A stretch of 64,000 bases of DNA from Vigna angularis (GCF_016808095.1 NC_068975.1:4023501-4087500); one strand, 5' to 3'; shown: positions 1 through 12,272, numbered from the stretch's first letter. The notes: generated by a model from the sequence alone, not told the origin. Program-made: numbers and translations.

Positions 1-749
1 AAAAATTTCTAAACAATAATTAGTTTTAGTAATAAAACTACATTTATAGATTAATTTTTAGAAACCAATATAGAAATTGTTTGTGCTTAAATGGGATGAA
101 ATGGAGGTGAGGATGATTCCTGCATAGTACTCCTGTTTGGACTAGTGTTCACTGTGTTTTGGGTGACCGATCGGTTTGAGAGGGTGACCTGTAGAAGACA
201 CTCGGACGCAAGTCAAATTTTTTTTCTAGAGGTATAAAATAATTCAATTATGAAAAAAATATTTTTTACCTCGAAATTAAACCCCTGTTTATAGAGTTTA
301 CAAGAATCTGACCAATTAATTTACCTCTTAATGGTCATTAATGTCAGCCTTAACCAGACATCAATAACAATTACCGTATTGATTGCGCTTTAACTATGGT
401 CAACTATTGTCGTGATTGAACGACTGCGAAGTCCATTTCCATGCCTCAGTCGTTCGGTTCATTCTACTCAGCACATAGTCATACTCGATCAGTCGGGTCT
501 ATCCCTCTAGTAACATAGGCCCCAAGCCCTAGCAAAATCTTGGATATTTCATAGGGTTTACTTAGTTATACCAATCGGTTGACACATTTACCTGAGTTAC
601 CAAAGGTAACGATGATTCATAGAATGACACGTGTTCCCCCAGGATCCATGAAAAGGCGGGAAAGGGTAGACACTGAAACGTCAGGTCTTTTGAACCGTCA
701 GATCCCCTCTCATCCAACGCCTCAGATGGCTTGAGTGAAACGCTTTTAT
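1..749. other. Flank of the Tat-lineage gypsy element, probably LTR/3' UTR remnant
   Basis: No coding potential is visible. The stretch is AT-rich up to about 300 and more balanced afterwards, and leads into the promoter of the antisense ORF at 882. By position it should be the 3' UTR or 3' LTR end of the minus-strand Tat element. I could not find a second copy in the window, so no LTR boundary can be set. Confidence 0.3.
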
Positions 750-881
750 CGGCTATAAATTATGGTGGGGTCGCCCCTCATTTTCACTTTTACCCTCAAG
801 CTCTCCGATTCCCGAACGTTCTTTTTGTCTTTCCAAATTCCTCTCCAAAACTCCAAGCCTTCGTCTTCATCCAGGTAAACA
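750..881 (+). promoter_or_regulatory. Putative promoter and 5' leader of the antisense ORF
   Basis: A good TATA box (CTATAAATTATG, about 752-763) is followed by a pyrimidine-rich leader ending in AACAATGTC at the ATG at 882. The spacing puts a transcription start near 785-795 and a leader of roughly 90 nt. The layout fits a Pol II promoter driving the plus-strand ORF, opposite to the gag-pol of the same element. This is inferred from sequence only. Confidence 0.45.
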
Positions 882-1468
882 ATGTCTTCTCCGACGAGTT
901 TTGAGTCTACCGAGAGGAAAGGCTAGGGGTATGTTGATGGTGCTGCAACATCCATTTCCTCTGTTAACTCCTCTACTTTAGGTCCCGACGATGAGAGAAA
1001 TCCTCCTGCCGACAACAAGGCCGATTCACCAGTTACCGAAAACTCCTCTCATATACTCGAGGACAGCGAAGATGAGGAGGTGGGGATCAACATTGGTTTC
1101 ACTAGTAAGTAGGATGGAAGATGTAAAGGTAGGCTTGCCATCGCCGATTACGATTGGGCTCCTCACAAGGTTAAACTTTATCGCTCGATAAAAGGGCTTG
1201 CTAGTAGGGTTTGCTTGGTGAAGGTGATCAACGATGCAGATTGTTTCAAATTTGCACTCTGCCAAATGACCAAGCGGGCGTGCCATGGCCAAGAAGGGTA
1301 CACCTAATACTTTTTCTATGTATATTCGACATTATTCCGCGATCTGCGGGTTCATCTCCCCTTCTCGGGGTTTCAAATGGGCGTTCTGCGTGAACTCAAC
1401 GTTGCTCCCGCCCAACTTCATCCGAACAGTTGGGCTTTCATGCAAGCGTTCTCGGTCGTCTACGCCGC

Positions 1469-4400
1469 TGTTGAAGGCTGTCGCGGCCCATCAAAAGTTG
1501 ATTGCAGATATTAATGCAGTACAGTATAACTAGGATTTGACTCCTAGGTCGTCTCTCAAGGATAAATTTTATTGTGGTTCAGTTTTAGATCTTTATACAA
1601 AAGAGGGGGGGTTTAAGGTTGTTTTGGGACAAAAAATTAAATTTAAATTAAAATCAAAATTTAAAAACAGCAAACAGAATTAAAAAGCTGAAGGAAATAA
1701 AATCAACATACTGTAAAAGTAAAAACGAAATTTAAAACAGTGTGCAGAAAACATAAATATAGTAAATCTTGAACAATACAAAATACAGTAAAAACTAAAA
1801 GCAATAAATTCTGAAAATGGTAAAAACGAAATTTGACTTTTGTAAACATGACAGGAAAACTAAAATCACCAGGCAGTAAAAATAAACAGAGAATCATCAA
1901 CCACAATTTGAAAACGTAAATTGAAAATGAGATTTTGACAGACTTCAAATTTGCAACAATTAGAAACTGGAGTATTTGAATTAAACAGAGAAATTGAGCA
2001 GAGATGATGTTCACAGCAGAAAAGAAGATGACAGTAACTGCTTTCAGAAATTAAACGTGAAACTGGATTGAAGATGAGAAGTAATGCAAATGAAAATAAA
2101 ATTCAACAACGAAAATTGGAAACTATAAATTACATTCAACACTGGAAACAAACAACAATAACAACATTAACTGATGACAAACCCAAATCGGAAAATTAAG
2201 ATTCAATACATGAACTGTAAAATAAAAACAAACCCAAAACCTCCCCAAGGGGGAGGGGGAAAAATGAACTCCAGAAGCAGACGTTCTACACTACTCCTAA
2301 GCTACTGGAATCTGTCTGCTACCCCTACTCCTACTCCTGTTTCTTCTGTCCAAAGCTCTCCTTTTATTGTGGTAAGAGCCGTATCTGTGTGCCTGTTCAA
2401 AACAAAATGTAAGGGCCCTCCCTTCTGGTCCCACCACTTCACTCCCAAAAGATGATTGAAATTTTTGGCATCAGCTTCTGGACTGTGGAGCTCGTGAAGA
2501 ATGGATGTCCGTGAGCTCTTTTCTGGTTCAAGTCCGTGAGCATTTTACATGTGTTGCTGCTTCACGGCCTTTGCTGACTTTACTCAAAGATGTGACAAAC
2601 AATTTCACCTTCTATGTGGGCCAAGGCCGTGGGTCTCTATTTCTTGCTGGAAATCCATTCCTTGATGCTCCTCTCTTCTTTGGACTTGTGATGTTTGTTG
2701 GAACGGAAGGATGAATACCATGAGCTCTTGGACGTTTCTTCAAATGGAGAATTCTGTGTGTTCAAAAGTAGTGGACAATGTGGGAGAGGCTGCCCACTTC
2801 CATGGACTTTCTAGATGGAAATCTTTGCTGTATATTGGATGTTTCTGGACGGTGAGGAGCTGGAGAAGAATGGATCCGTGAGCTGCTTCCAAAGACCCCG
2901 TGACTTCCTCCATGCGTGTTGTCTCTCATGAATTAGGTGGTGGTCCCTCTTGCTAGAAGCTGTGTGGAGTGTTCTTTCAAGCCAATAATTCTGAAAGCTT
3001 AAGCTCTCTTTTTTTTACGTGAAGTGTTTCCTCCCCATACTTTGAGTGCATGCATATCTTTAGAAGAAAGAATATTCTCACATTGTGGGCCGTGACACCA
3101 CTTCACTCTTTCTCTTTTATTTTATTTTTTTAAGCCATGTGCAGAGAAATAAATGGTAGATGTTGTGACATGCCTACCAAAGAAATAAAACTTCTCCATA
3201 CCGTGACAGCCCTTATATGTTGTTAATGAATTTCCTCTTCCTTTATCCATGCACCCCACTATCTTTTCCAACAAAATATTCATCTCAAAAAGTGCTGCTG
3301 CCCATACCTTGTCTGCAAGTAGTTTTCCATGTCATCAGATCACCATTTTATTCTCCCTACTTTTTCCACTTTCTCGGGTAGAGGTTTCAAAATTTTGACA
3401 TTACTTTCTTTTCCTTTCAAATAGAAAAATGTATTTCTCTACCAATTATTCTTTCCTGACCAAGAATCCACTTACACCCATGTGCTGCCAATTTCTTTGT
3501 GGGTGAGATTCCTTTCTCAATCTTTAATGTTGTCCATCACGTGCACATCTAGACATTCACTCACGGGCACTATCCTCTGTAAGCTTTTCTTGTATCAATG
3601 CCGTGACCTCCTCCAATTATTCTCTTTTCATTCATGCAAAGTGATATTCAAATGCAGAATTCACGTGCATGGCTTTTTGGATGTTGCCATCTTCCTTTCT
3701 CCATGTGCGTGACATGGCCGTGTTGAACAAACTGCTGGAGGAGTTGGTATATGGACTGGACATGTTGACTCCCCTCAAGCATGTTGCAGCTGCTCAAAGT
3801 TGTTTCCCTTTTTGCTGCACCGTGCTCATCCATTCCTCCACCGTGGTGGCTTCTCTTTCAAGGTATTGCAGCTGCTGGACGGACGTGTTGGAGCGCACCA
3901 GCTGTTGGTTGGTTGCGGATGAAGATGGAGGTTGAACGGTGGTTGCTGGATTGGGCGGAGCTTGGAGGCTGCTGCCACCGTGAAGTGCTGGAAGCTCCTT
4001 CTTCCCTTGCAAGCTGCCTCCATTGGCCGTGAGCCACCCATTCTCCGTGCTCTCCTTCCAGCTGCTATCTCACGGCCTCCACCTCATCCTCATGACCTTT
4101 CCTCTTCTTCTCTCAAGGTGGCTGGACCGTGACTGGTGGTCTCTCATTCATGTTCTTCATTCCAGCACCTTCTCCAGCCGGCTGCTCCATTTTGCTGCAT
4201 GCTTCAACGTTTGCTGCTTTGCTTGAACGCTGGATGCTTCTCTTTTCAAGGTGTGGCAGCTGCTGGATTATGTATGTGGTTGCTGGAATCCAACTTCATT
4301 CAAAACATGTATGAACTAAACTGAAAACAGCTAATGTGAGGGATGTAGCAGCAGTTCTAAATGAGATGGCCGTGTGCATGTTCTTTCCTTCCAGCCTTGT

Positions 4401-4753
4401 GACTTGAGCTTTGACCATTCATGATTAAAAACCAGATGAAATATCATTTCCCAAAAGCAATTAAAGAGGACATCAATTTTCTTAAAAAAATGGAAAATAA
4501 ATTGATCTAAAATTTTGCTCTCGGGATGCAGCAGCCATATGCCCTCCAAATATGACAAATTATTATCCAATAATTTCCTAGAATTAATAAGTAAATAATT
4601 AATCATAGATAATTCAAATTTAATAAAAATAAGAATTATCTATCAAATTAAGCACAATTATGAAAAACGGGAAAATACTGGACAATTAAGCACAATTCCC
4701 TGACTAATACTAGCACAATAAGTTAAGTGTAGTGAATTAATATAGACTCATCA
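1469..4753 (-). repeat. 3' LTR of element A
   Basis: This copy is 3285 bp and nearly identical to 6813-9996. It differs by scattered substitutions and by about 100 extra bases near 1731-1832, lying between two GTAAAAACGAAATTT repeats, which suggests slippage or deletion in the other copy. It contains many copies of a CCGTGA/CCGTGAG hexamer between 2480 and 4400. The open frames in it recur in the other LTR and match no protein. Confidence 0.9.
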
Positions 4754-6790
4754 AAATAGACCACACTTAATCTTTTGCACTCCTGGGCAAAATTAAAACT
4801 CAGATCAGGGAATATTTTCAAAGGACATCAGGAAAGTGACAGACTCAGTAGATAGAAAGAAAAGACTCGTACGAAAAATAAACAGATTTACACAGTTCTC
4901 AAAAATTCTAGACAAAGAAAAAGATGTAGATAATATCTAATACAAAATTTTTAAAGAAAGCAGATACTCATGAAATTATTCAAGTAATTCAAAGTCTGAC
5001 AAAATGAGCAATTAATTTGAGAAGATGAATTAAAAATGACAGACCTCACAGATGCACTTATCGGTGTTTCTCTCGAGTGTATGGGGTAAGCAATGTCAAC
5101 TCGATGATCTCAAGAAAGCAAACACAAATAGATTTGGCAAGCCTCTAAAATTAATTCTTAGAAACATGCATATTTAAATCAAAAGGTCTTTTCAGGGTTG
5201 TAATGGGGCCAAGGACAGGGGATGATAAATATGGATAAGTAGCTTGTAATTCAACAGAAATAAAGGAGCGGGGAACAAGTATAAACATAGACAAATCACA
5301 CCCAAAACTCTATTTCAATCCTCTTCTTGACTCCCTTATTATTTTTTACTGTCTCTTTTATTTTCTTTCTTTTTAGTATATGACTGTAAGAGACAAGATA
5401 AAAATTGTAGAACCAATTTGCCAAATTTTAGAATTTCCAGGGAGACCACACTTGTTCAAAAAATTATTTCTTTAGCTCCAAAATTCCCTTAGGTTAAAGT
5501 AATCATTTTTTTAGGGACACTGTATGGCTTGAAAATAAAGAAATTAGAGAAGTGTATAGGCTCAAAAGTGGGTATCAAAGGATTATAGCAGAGTAAGCTT
5601 ATTTGGCTAAAGAGGCTTAAAAAAAATGCCTTTATCATTTTCAAATATGCATATTAATCAAGAAATATTAAGAGTCAAGCCAAATCATCTGTACAAACGA
5701 TCAAGAGTCATATCACACAAGAAAGAACAATAAAGTGGCTCAATTCTCACACAGGGTATTTTTGTCACAATTAATTTAACCTCTCAAACATCAAAATCAT
5801 TTTCTCATGCAAAGAAAAACAAGAATTTTAAACCACAAGTATCACTGAAATGAAAGACATATCTACAATTTTAAACAATGTCCAGAAATTAAGAGAAACA
5901 TGCAAAATTTATTACACAAAAGAAACAAAAAACTACCTAGAAAAAGAAAGAAAGAAAAAAAAAATTAACACACAAAATACAAACAAACAGAAAACTTCTG
6001 AATTTCCCCCCAGTAGACCACACTTAAACTACACAATGTCCTCATTGTGTTACAATCATCAGATTAACAATTTATAGCAGTCAAATAATATAGACATGTG
6101 CAGTAAAAGTAGAGAAAGGGGAATCAGTGACATCCATCAGTAGATGTCATCATAACATCCATCAGTAGATGCTAATTTTTAAATTATTTTTTTTTTATTT
6201 TAATTTTTTTATTATTTTTTTTGTCATTGATATCCTTCAGTAGACACCAATGTTTGTCATTTTTATCGGCATCCATCAGCAGATGCCCAATCACCCAACA
6301 TCCTTCAATAGATGTCGTAGAAGCATCATTCAGTAGATGCTATCATTACTGCCATCAGTAGCAGTATTGAACCTGAAAACTGAAAACTAAAACACACAAA
6401 GAAAGAAGAAAATTAAATCAAAACCAAACAATTAAATAAATTAAAAAGAAAAAATTCAGAAAAATTGTGCTATCATCCATCGTAACAACATCCATCAGTA
6501 GATGTTGTCATCTGAATCTTTTTAGCATCCCTCAGTAGATGTTGTCCAGGATTCATCAGCAGATGTTGCAGAAGCATCCTTCAGTAGATGCTGCAAAACA
6601 AAAATCAAATCCACACACAACTAGGTCCAGAATTTCACCTAGTCATGCACTCAGTAACAACATCCCAATGAAATGATAGTACAAAAATTTCAAAACACAC
6701 AAAATTTCCAAGCAAACAAAACACAAAAATAGAAACCAGAACATATATTTACAAAACAAAAAATCTAAAACTTTACCAACAAATGATTGA
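4754..6790 (-). other. Internal region of element A, non-coding
   Basis: About 2 kb of A-rich sequence without a gag, protease, integrase or reverse transcriptase signature. The minus-strand end next to the 3' LTR should hold the polypurine tract (4754-4790, containing GTGTGGTC on the minus strand). The motif AGACCACACTTAA recurs near 5452 and 6017. The hairpin array at 6128-6600 is listed separately. Confidence 0.7.
6128..6600. repeat. Short hairpin array (GATGC-type) in element A
   Basis: About 11 copies of an 18-nt imperfect palindrome, consensus GCATCCATCAGTAGATGC, are separated by 10-130 nt. The loop CATCAGTA is nearly constant while the stems vary in step: GCATC/GATGC, ACATC/GATGT, GGCATC/GATGCC, ACTGC/GCAGT, ACAACATC/GATGTTGT. 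Similar arrays lie at 58544-59035 in element C. Confidence 0.8.
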
Positions 6791-6808
6791 TCCCCGGCAA
6801 CGGCGCCA
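6791..6808 (-). promoter_or_regulatory. Primer-binding site, tRNA-Asp, element A
   Basis: On the minus strand this reads TGGCGCCGTTGCCGGGGA, the exact complement of the 3' end (with CCA) of plant tRNA-Asp. It lies 4 nt from the LTR edge at 6813. It fixes the element's orientation and marks it as Athila-like. Confidence 0.9.
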
Positions 6809-6812
6809 TTTT

Positions 6813-9800
6813 TGTTGAAGGCTGTCGCGGCCCATCAAAAGTTGATTGCAGATATTAATGCAGTACAGTATAACTAGGATTTGACTCCTAGGTCGTCTCT
6901 CAAGGATCAATTTTATTGTGGTTCAGTTTTAGATCTTTATACAAAAGAGGGGGGGTTTAAGGTTGTTTTGGGACAGAAAATTAAATTTAAATTAAAATCA
7001 AAATTTAAAAACAGCAAACAGAATTAAAAAGCTGAAGGAAATAAAATCAACATACTGTAAAAGTAAAAACGAAATTTGACTTTTGTAAACATGACAGGAA
7101 AACTAAAATCACCAGGCAGTAAAAATAAACAGAGAATCATCAACCACAATTCGAAAACGTAAATTGAAAATGAGATTTTGACAGACTTCAAATTTGCAAC
7201 AATTAGAAACTGGAGTATTTGAATTAAACAGAGAAATTGAGCAGAGATGATGTTCACAGCAGAAAAGAAGATGACAATAACTGCTTTCAGAAATTAAACG
7301 TGAAACTGGATTGAAGATGAGAAGTAATGCAAATGAAAATAAAATTCAACAACGAAAATCGGAAACTATAAATTACATTCAACACTGGAAACAAACAACA
7401 ATAACAACATTAACTGATGACAAACCCAAATCGGAAAATTAAGATTCAATACATGAACTGTAAAATAAAAACAAACCCAAAACCTCCCCAAGGGGGAGGG
7501 GGAAAAATGAACTCCAGAAGCAGACGTTCTACACTACTCCTAAGCTACTGGAATCTGTCTGCTACCCCTACTCCTACTCCTGTTTCTTCTGTCCAAAGCT
7601 CTCCTTTTATTGTGGTAAGAGCCGTATCTGTGTGCCTGTTCAAAACAAAATGTAAGGGCCCTCCCTTCTGGTCCCACCACTTCACTCCCAAAAGATGATT
7701 GAAATTTTTGGCATCAGCTTCTGGACTGTGGAGCTCGTGAAGAATGGATGTCCGTGAGCTCTTGTCTGGTTCAAGTCCGTGAGCATTTTACATGTGTTGC
7801 TGCTTCACGGCCTTTGCTGACTTTACTCAAAGATGTGACAAACAATTTCACCTTCTATGTGGGCCAAGGCCGTGGGTCTTTATTTCTTGCTTGAAATCCA
7901 TTCCTTGATGCTCCTCTCTTCTTTGGACTTGTGATGTTTGTTGGAACGGAAGGATGAATACCATGAGCTCTTGGACGTTTCTTCAAATGGAGAATTCTGT
8001 GTGTTCAAAAGTAGTGGACAATGTGGGAGAGGCTGCCCACTTCCATGGACTTTCTAGATGGAAATCTTTGCTGTATATTGGATGTTTCTGGACGGTGAGG
8101 AGCTGGAGAAGAATGGATCCGTGAGCTGCTTCCAAAGACCCCGTGACTTCCTCCATGCGTGTTGTCTCTCATGAATTAGGTGGTGGTCCCTCTTGCTAGA
8201 AGTTGTGTGGAGTGTTCTTTCAAGCCAATAATTCTGAAAGCTTAAGCTCCCTTTTTTTTACGTGAAGTGTTTCCTCCCCATACTTTGAGTGCATGCATAT
8301 CTTTAGAAGAAAGAATATTCTCACATTGTGGGCCGTGACACCACTTCACTCTTTCTCTTTTATTTTATTTTTTTAAGCCATGTGCAGAGAAATAAATGGT
8401 AGATGTCGTGACATGCCTACCAAAGAAATAAAACTTCTCCATATCGTGACAGCCCTTATATGTTGTTAATGAATTTCCTCTTCCTTTATCCATGCACCCC
8501 ACTATCTTTTCCAACAAAATATTCATCTCAAAAAGTGCTGCTGCCCATACCTTGTCTGCAAGTAGTTTTCCATGTCATCAGATCACCATTTTATTCTCCC
8601 TGCTTTTTCCACTTTCTCGGGTAGAGGTTTCAAAATTTTGACATTACTTTCTTTTCCTTTCAAATAGAAAAATGTATTTCTCTACCAATTATTCTTTCCT
8701 GACCAAGAATCCACTTACACCCATGTGCTGCCAATTTCTTTGTGGGTGAGATTCCTTTCTCAATCTTTAATGTTGTCCATCACGTGCACATCTAGACATT
8801 CACTCACGGGCACTATCCTCTGTAAGCTTTTCTTGTATCAATGCCGTGACCTCCTCCAATTATTCTCTTTTCATTCATGCAAAGTGATATTCAAATGCAG
8901 AATTCACGTGCATGGCTTTTTGGATGTTGCCATCTTCCTTTCTCCATGTGCGTGACATGGCTGTGTTGAACAAACTGCTGGAGGAGTTGGTATATGGACT
9001 GGACATGTTGACTCCGCTCAAGCATGTTGCAGCTACTCAAAGTTGTTTCCCTTTTTGCTGCACTGTGCTCATCCATTCCTCCACCGTGGTGGCTTCTCTT
9101 TCAAGGTATTGCAGCTGCTGGACGAACGTGTTGGAGCGCACCAGCTGTTGGTTGGTTGCGGATGAAGATGGAGGTTGAACGGTGGTTGCTGGATTGGGCG
9201 GAGCTTGGAGGCTGCTGCCACCTTGAAGTGCTGGAAGCTCCTTCTTCCCTTGCAAGCTGCCTCCATTGGCCGTGAGCCACCCATTCTCCGTGCTCTCCTT
9301 CCAGCTGCTATCTCACGGCCTCCACCTCATCCTCATGACCTTTCCTCTTCTTCTCTCAAGGTGGCTGGACCGTGACTGGTGGTCTCTCATTCATGTTCTT
9401 CATTCCAGCACCTTCTCCAGCCGGCTGCTCCATTTTGCTGCATGCTTCAACGTTTGCTGCTTTGCTTGAACGCTGGATGCTTCTCTTTTCAAGGTGTGGC
9501 AGCTGCTGGATTGTGTATGTGGTTGCTGGAATCCAACTTCATTCAAAACATGTATGAACTAAACTGAAAACAGCTAATGTGAGGGATGTAGCAGCAATTC
9601 TAAATGAGATGGCCGTGTGCATGTTCTTTCCTTCCAGCCTTGTGACTTGAGCTTTGACCATTCATGATTAAAAACCAGATGAAATATCATTTCCCAAAAG
9701 CAATTAAAGAGGACATCAATTTTCTTAAAAAAATGGAAAATAAATTGATCTAAAATTTTGCTCTCGGGATGCAGCAGCCATATGCCCTCCAAATATGACA

Positions 9801-9996
9801 AATTATTATCCAATAATTTCCTAGAATTAATAAGTAAATAATTAATCATAGATAATTCAAATTTAATAAAAATAAGAATTATCTATCAAATTAAGCACAA
9901 TTATGAAAAACGGGAAAATACTGGACAATTAAGCACAATTCCCTGACTAATACTAGCACAATAAGTTAAGTGTAGTGAATTAATATAGACTCATCA
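6813..9996 (-). repeat. 5' LTR of element A
   Basis: This copy is 3184 bp, the partner of 1469-4753. It lies next to the tRNA-Asp primer site, so it is the 5' LTR on the minus strand. It ends (plus-strand right edge) in GACTCATCA followed by the target duplication GCCGC. Confidence 0.9.
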
Positions 9997-11639
9997 GCCG
10001 CTCTTGCCCTTGCTCTCACTCCTGCATCGTTTCTCTACTTCTTCCATGTCACACCACACCCAAACAAGCCTTGGGTTTCCCTAATCTCAATAAAAGAAAG
10101 AAAACTTTTTACGCTGTTCAATACAACTTACAAAGAGTTCAAAGGGAATTTTCTCAAGGTTGCCATTCTCGAGGCCGGTCGTTCCCAATTTTACTTTCCG
10201 GATGATCAGCCTAAGTTTCTATTTTACTGGACCGATCGTCCCAAGAAAATTATTTCTTGGTCCAAGTCTTCCATGACGCCTAAGGAGCTGGAAGTGATCA
10301 ACCAACTAAGTTAGTTGCCCCTCTAATCCTCTTCTCGCACGCTCATAGGGTACTTGGGCTTCAAAAATCTTCATAACAGAGTGTTCGGTAAGCTACTTTT
10401 GATGCTTTTACCGAGCAGTCATTTGTAACTTATCTAAATTTATTTTTTTTTCTGCAGATTATTTGTCCATCATGGATCAGGGAAAGAGCAGCACCTTCGC
10501 CCGCATGATGGCTCGCAAGCAGGAGGAACTTAAGAAATCTGAAGAAAGGTGATCCTCCCGTCCTCCCATTACTCCTAAGCTCGTGGTGGTACAAACTCCT
10601 CCGGTGGACCTTGAAGTCCACACTACTACCTCCGTCCGACCGCACGCCCCGGAGACTATCCCTATCTCTTATGCTCCTACTCAGAAGAAGAAGAAGGATA
10701 AAAGGAAAGATTCCTGGGAGTCCTCAGTATCTTCAAAGTGCAACAAAAGGAATCTTCCCGGTGGTTCTCCTCTCACTGGGTCACTCGACCCAAAGATCTA
10801 GGTAGCCCGACGAATCCAATTAAACCTTTTCCCCAAGGGAAAGGAATACTTCAATGGAATGACCGAGGAGGAGGCCTCCAACATGGCTTACGAGCATGCT
10901 GCTCGAGCCAGTGTAAACATGGCCAACGCTGCTGATAGGAAGAAGACTGCTACCTTCGCGGAGTTACAAGCTTTTCAAGAGAAGCTTGATTCGGCTATAA
11001 AGTCGAATGAAGAGCTTACCCTTCGGGTAATTGAGGTTGAGAAGATTGCCGATGATGACAAACGAAGGCCAAAGCTTTACTTACTGAGGCTCGCACCACC
11101 GTTTAGCTGCAACAATCCAATGATGACCTAAAGCTGGACCTACAACGTGCTTCTTAGAAAAACAAAGAGCTGGTCATTGAGAGAGACAATCTTCTCATCG
11201 AGCGTGACTCTCTACGCGGTAAAATGCAAAAGTTGGATGAAGAGAACAAGTTTTTGGGCGAAGAGGTTATCAACGAGCATGTCCTTGGTTTCAACCAAAC
11301 AATCGCCCAATGCAACTTGTTCTATCAAGTGCCTTTAGACGATCCTCACTATGATGTGATGAAGACCGTGGTTAAGGGTGAACTTCTGCCCCTCACATCT
11401 GTTCCTGAGACTGTTGCCCTGATCGCCTCCTCTGCTAAGCCTCAACATAATATTGGTTGAAGTCATTGAGGAGGCCAAAGGGGAAAATGCTTAGCTTGCA
11501 TATTTTTTCTATTTTTGAAGAGGGCACCTATATTTATTTACCCTTTAGTTCTTGTATCGAACTTTTTGAATGAATATATACATTGCTTTTTCTTATTCAT
11601 TCTTTATCTTTCCCACTCTTCCAATCGTTTTGATCCTAA

Positions 11640-12272
11640 TGTTACGAGGACGTTCCTCACCTAGCGATGGACTCCAAGAGTTCACTTAGAACGTTTCCTA
11701 GGTAAAATGTTAAGGTGAGAGTTACAAGAACATTCCTCACCGAGCGTTAGACTCTAGAAGTTCACTTGGAACATTCCCTAGGTCGAAAATTTTAAGGTAA
11801 GAGTTACAAGAAAGTCCTCACCGAGCGTTGGACGCTAGGAGTTCACTTAGAATGTTTCCTAGGTCGAAAATGTTAGGTGAGAGTTACAAGAACGTCCCTC
11901 GCCGAGCGTTAGACTCTAGGAGTTCACTTAGAATGTTCCCTAGGTCGAAAATGTTAGGTAAGAGTTAAAAGAACATTTCTCACCAAGCGTTAGACTCTAG
12001 TAGTTCACTTAGAACGTTCCCTAGGTTGAAAATTTTATGGTGAGAGTTACGAAAACATTCTTCACCAAGCATTGGACTCTAGGAGTTCACTTAGAACGTT
12101 CCCTATGTCGAAAATTTTAAGGTGAGAGTTACAAGAACGTTCCTCACCAAGTGTTGGACTATAGGAGTTCACTTAGAACGTTCCCTAGGTCGAAAATTTT
12201 ATGGTGAGAGTTACAAGAATATTCCTCACCGAGCATTAAACTCTAGGAGTTCACTTAGAATGTTCGCTATGT
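11640..12272. repeat. 82-bp minisatellite, about 8 copies
   Basis: Tandem units begin at about 11640, 11719, 11801, 11879, 11961, 12044, 12126 and 12208. Each has the order GAGTTACAAGAACGTTCCTC, ACCGAGCGTTGGACTCTAGG, AGTTCACTTAGAACGTTCCC, TAGGTCGAAAATTTTAAGGT. Copies differ by a few bases and small indels. The array lies between the convergent antisense ORF (ends 11460) and the end of pol (12376), in the 3' untranslated part of the Tat element. Tandem repeats are known to arise there in plant Tat elements. Confidence 0.9.

Larger units (their letters stand above)
1464..10001 (-). mobile_element. Complete non-coding LTR retrotransposon (LARD-like, Athila-type primer site), element A
   Basis: Two long direct repeats (1469-4753 and 6813-9996) begin TG and end CA and flank a 2-kb internal region. 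The element is bordered by a perfect 5-bp target duplication GCCGC (1464-1468 and 9997-10001). The primer-binding site, complementary to the tRNA-Asp 3' end, sits beside the right LTR on the minus strand, so transcription runs right to left. No gag or pol motif is visible in the internal region or in the LTRs. It is therefore a large non-autonomous derivative that depends on proteins supplied elsewhere, most likely from Athila/Calypso-type gypsy elements, which also use tRNA-Asp. It interrupts the antisense ORF. Confidence 0.9.
882..11460 (+). pseudogene. Antisense ORF of a Tat-lineage gypsy element (PF04195-like, coiled coil), broken
   Basis: Two exons can be followed. Exon 1 is 882-1468 plus 10002-10387, split by the 8.5-kb insertion at 1469-9996. 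An intron with clean GT-AG borders follows (10388-10457), then exon 2 (10458-11460). Exon 1 carries the motif seen in the plant 'putative gypsy type transposon' family: LPFSGFQMGVLRELNVAPAQ, then LHPNSWAF, at about 1350-1443. After the insertion it continues with the family's SFLYFFHVT and FKGNFLKVA blocks. Exon 2 encodes a lysine-rich stretch and then a charged, heptad-like region (about 10970-11300) that looks like a coiled coil. Stop codons at about 924, 1110, 1303 and 10551 plus frame changes break it. In Tat-lineage elements related to Grande, an antisense gene of this kind lies between pol and the 3' LTR, which matches the convergent pol at 12376-19945. Its function is unknown. Confidence 0.7.

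Noticed and set aside
3648..4324. Overlapping ORFs of 60-90 residues on both strands, repeated at 8891-9567
   Set aside because: They lie in the LTRs of element A, occur identically in both LTRs, and show no protein-like conservation.
6791..6808. 3' end of a tRNA-Asp gene
   Set aside because: Only the last 18 nt match and they abut an LTR, so it is a primer-binding site. No tRNA body lies upstream. The same applies at 59744-59761 (Asp) and 34733-34751 (Tyr).
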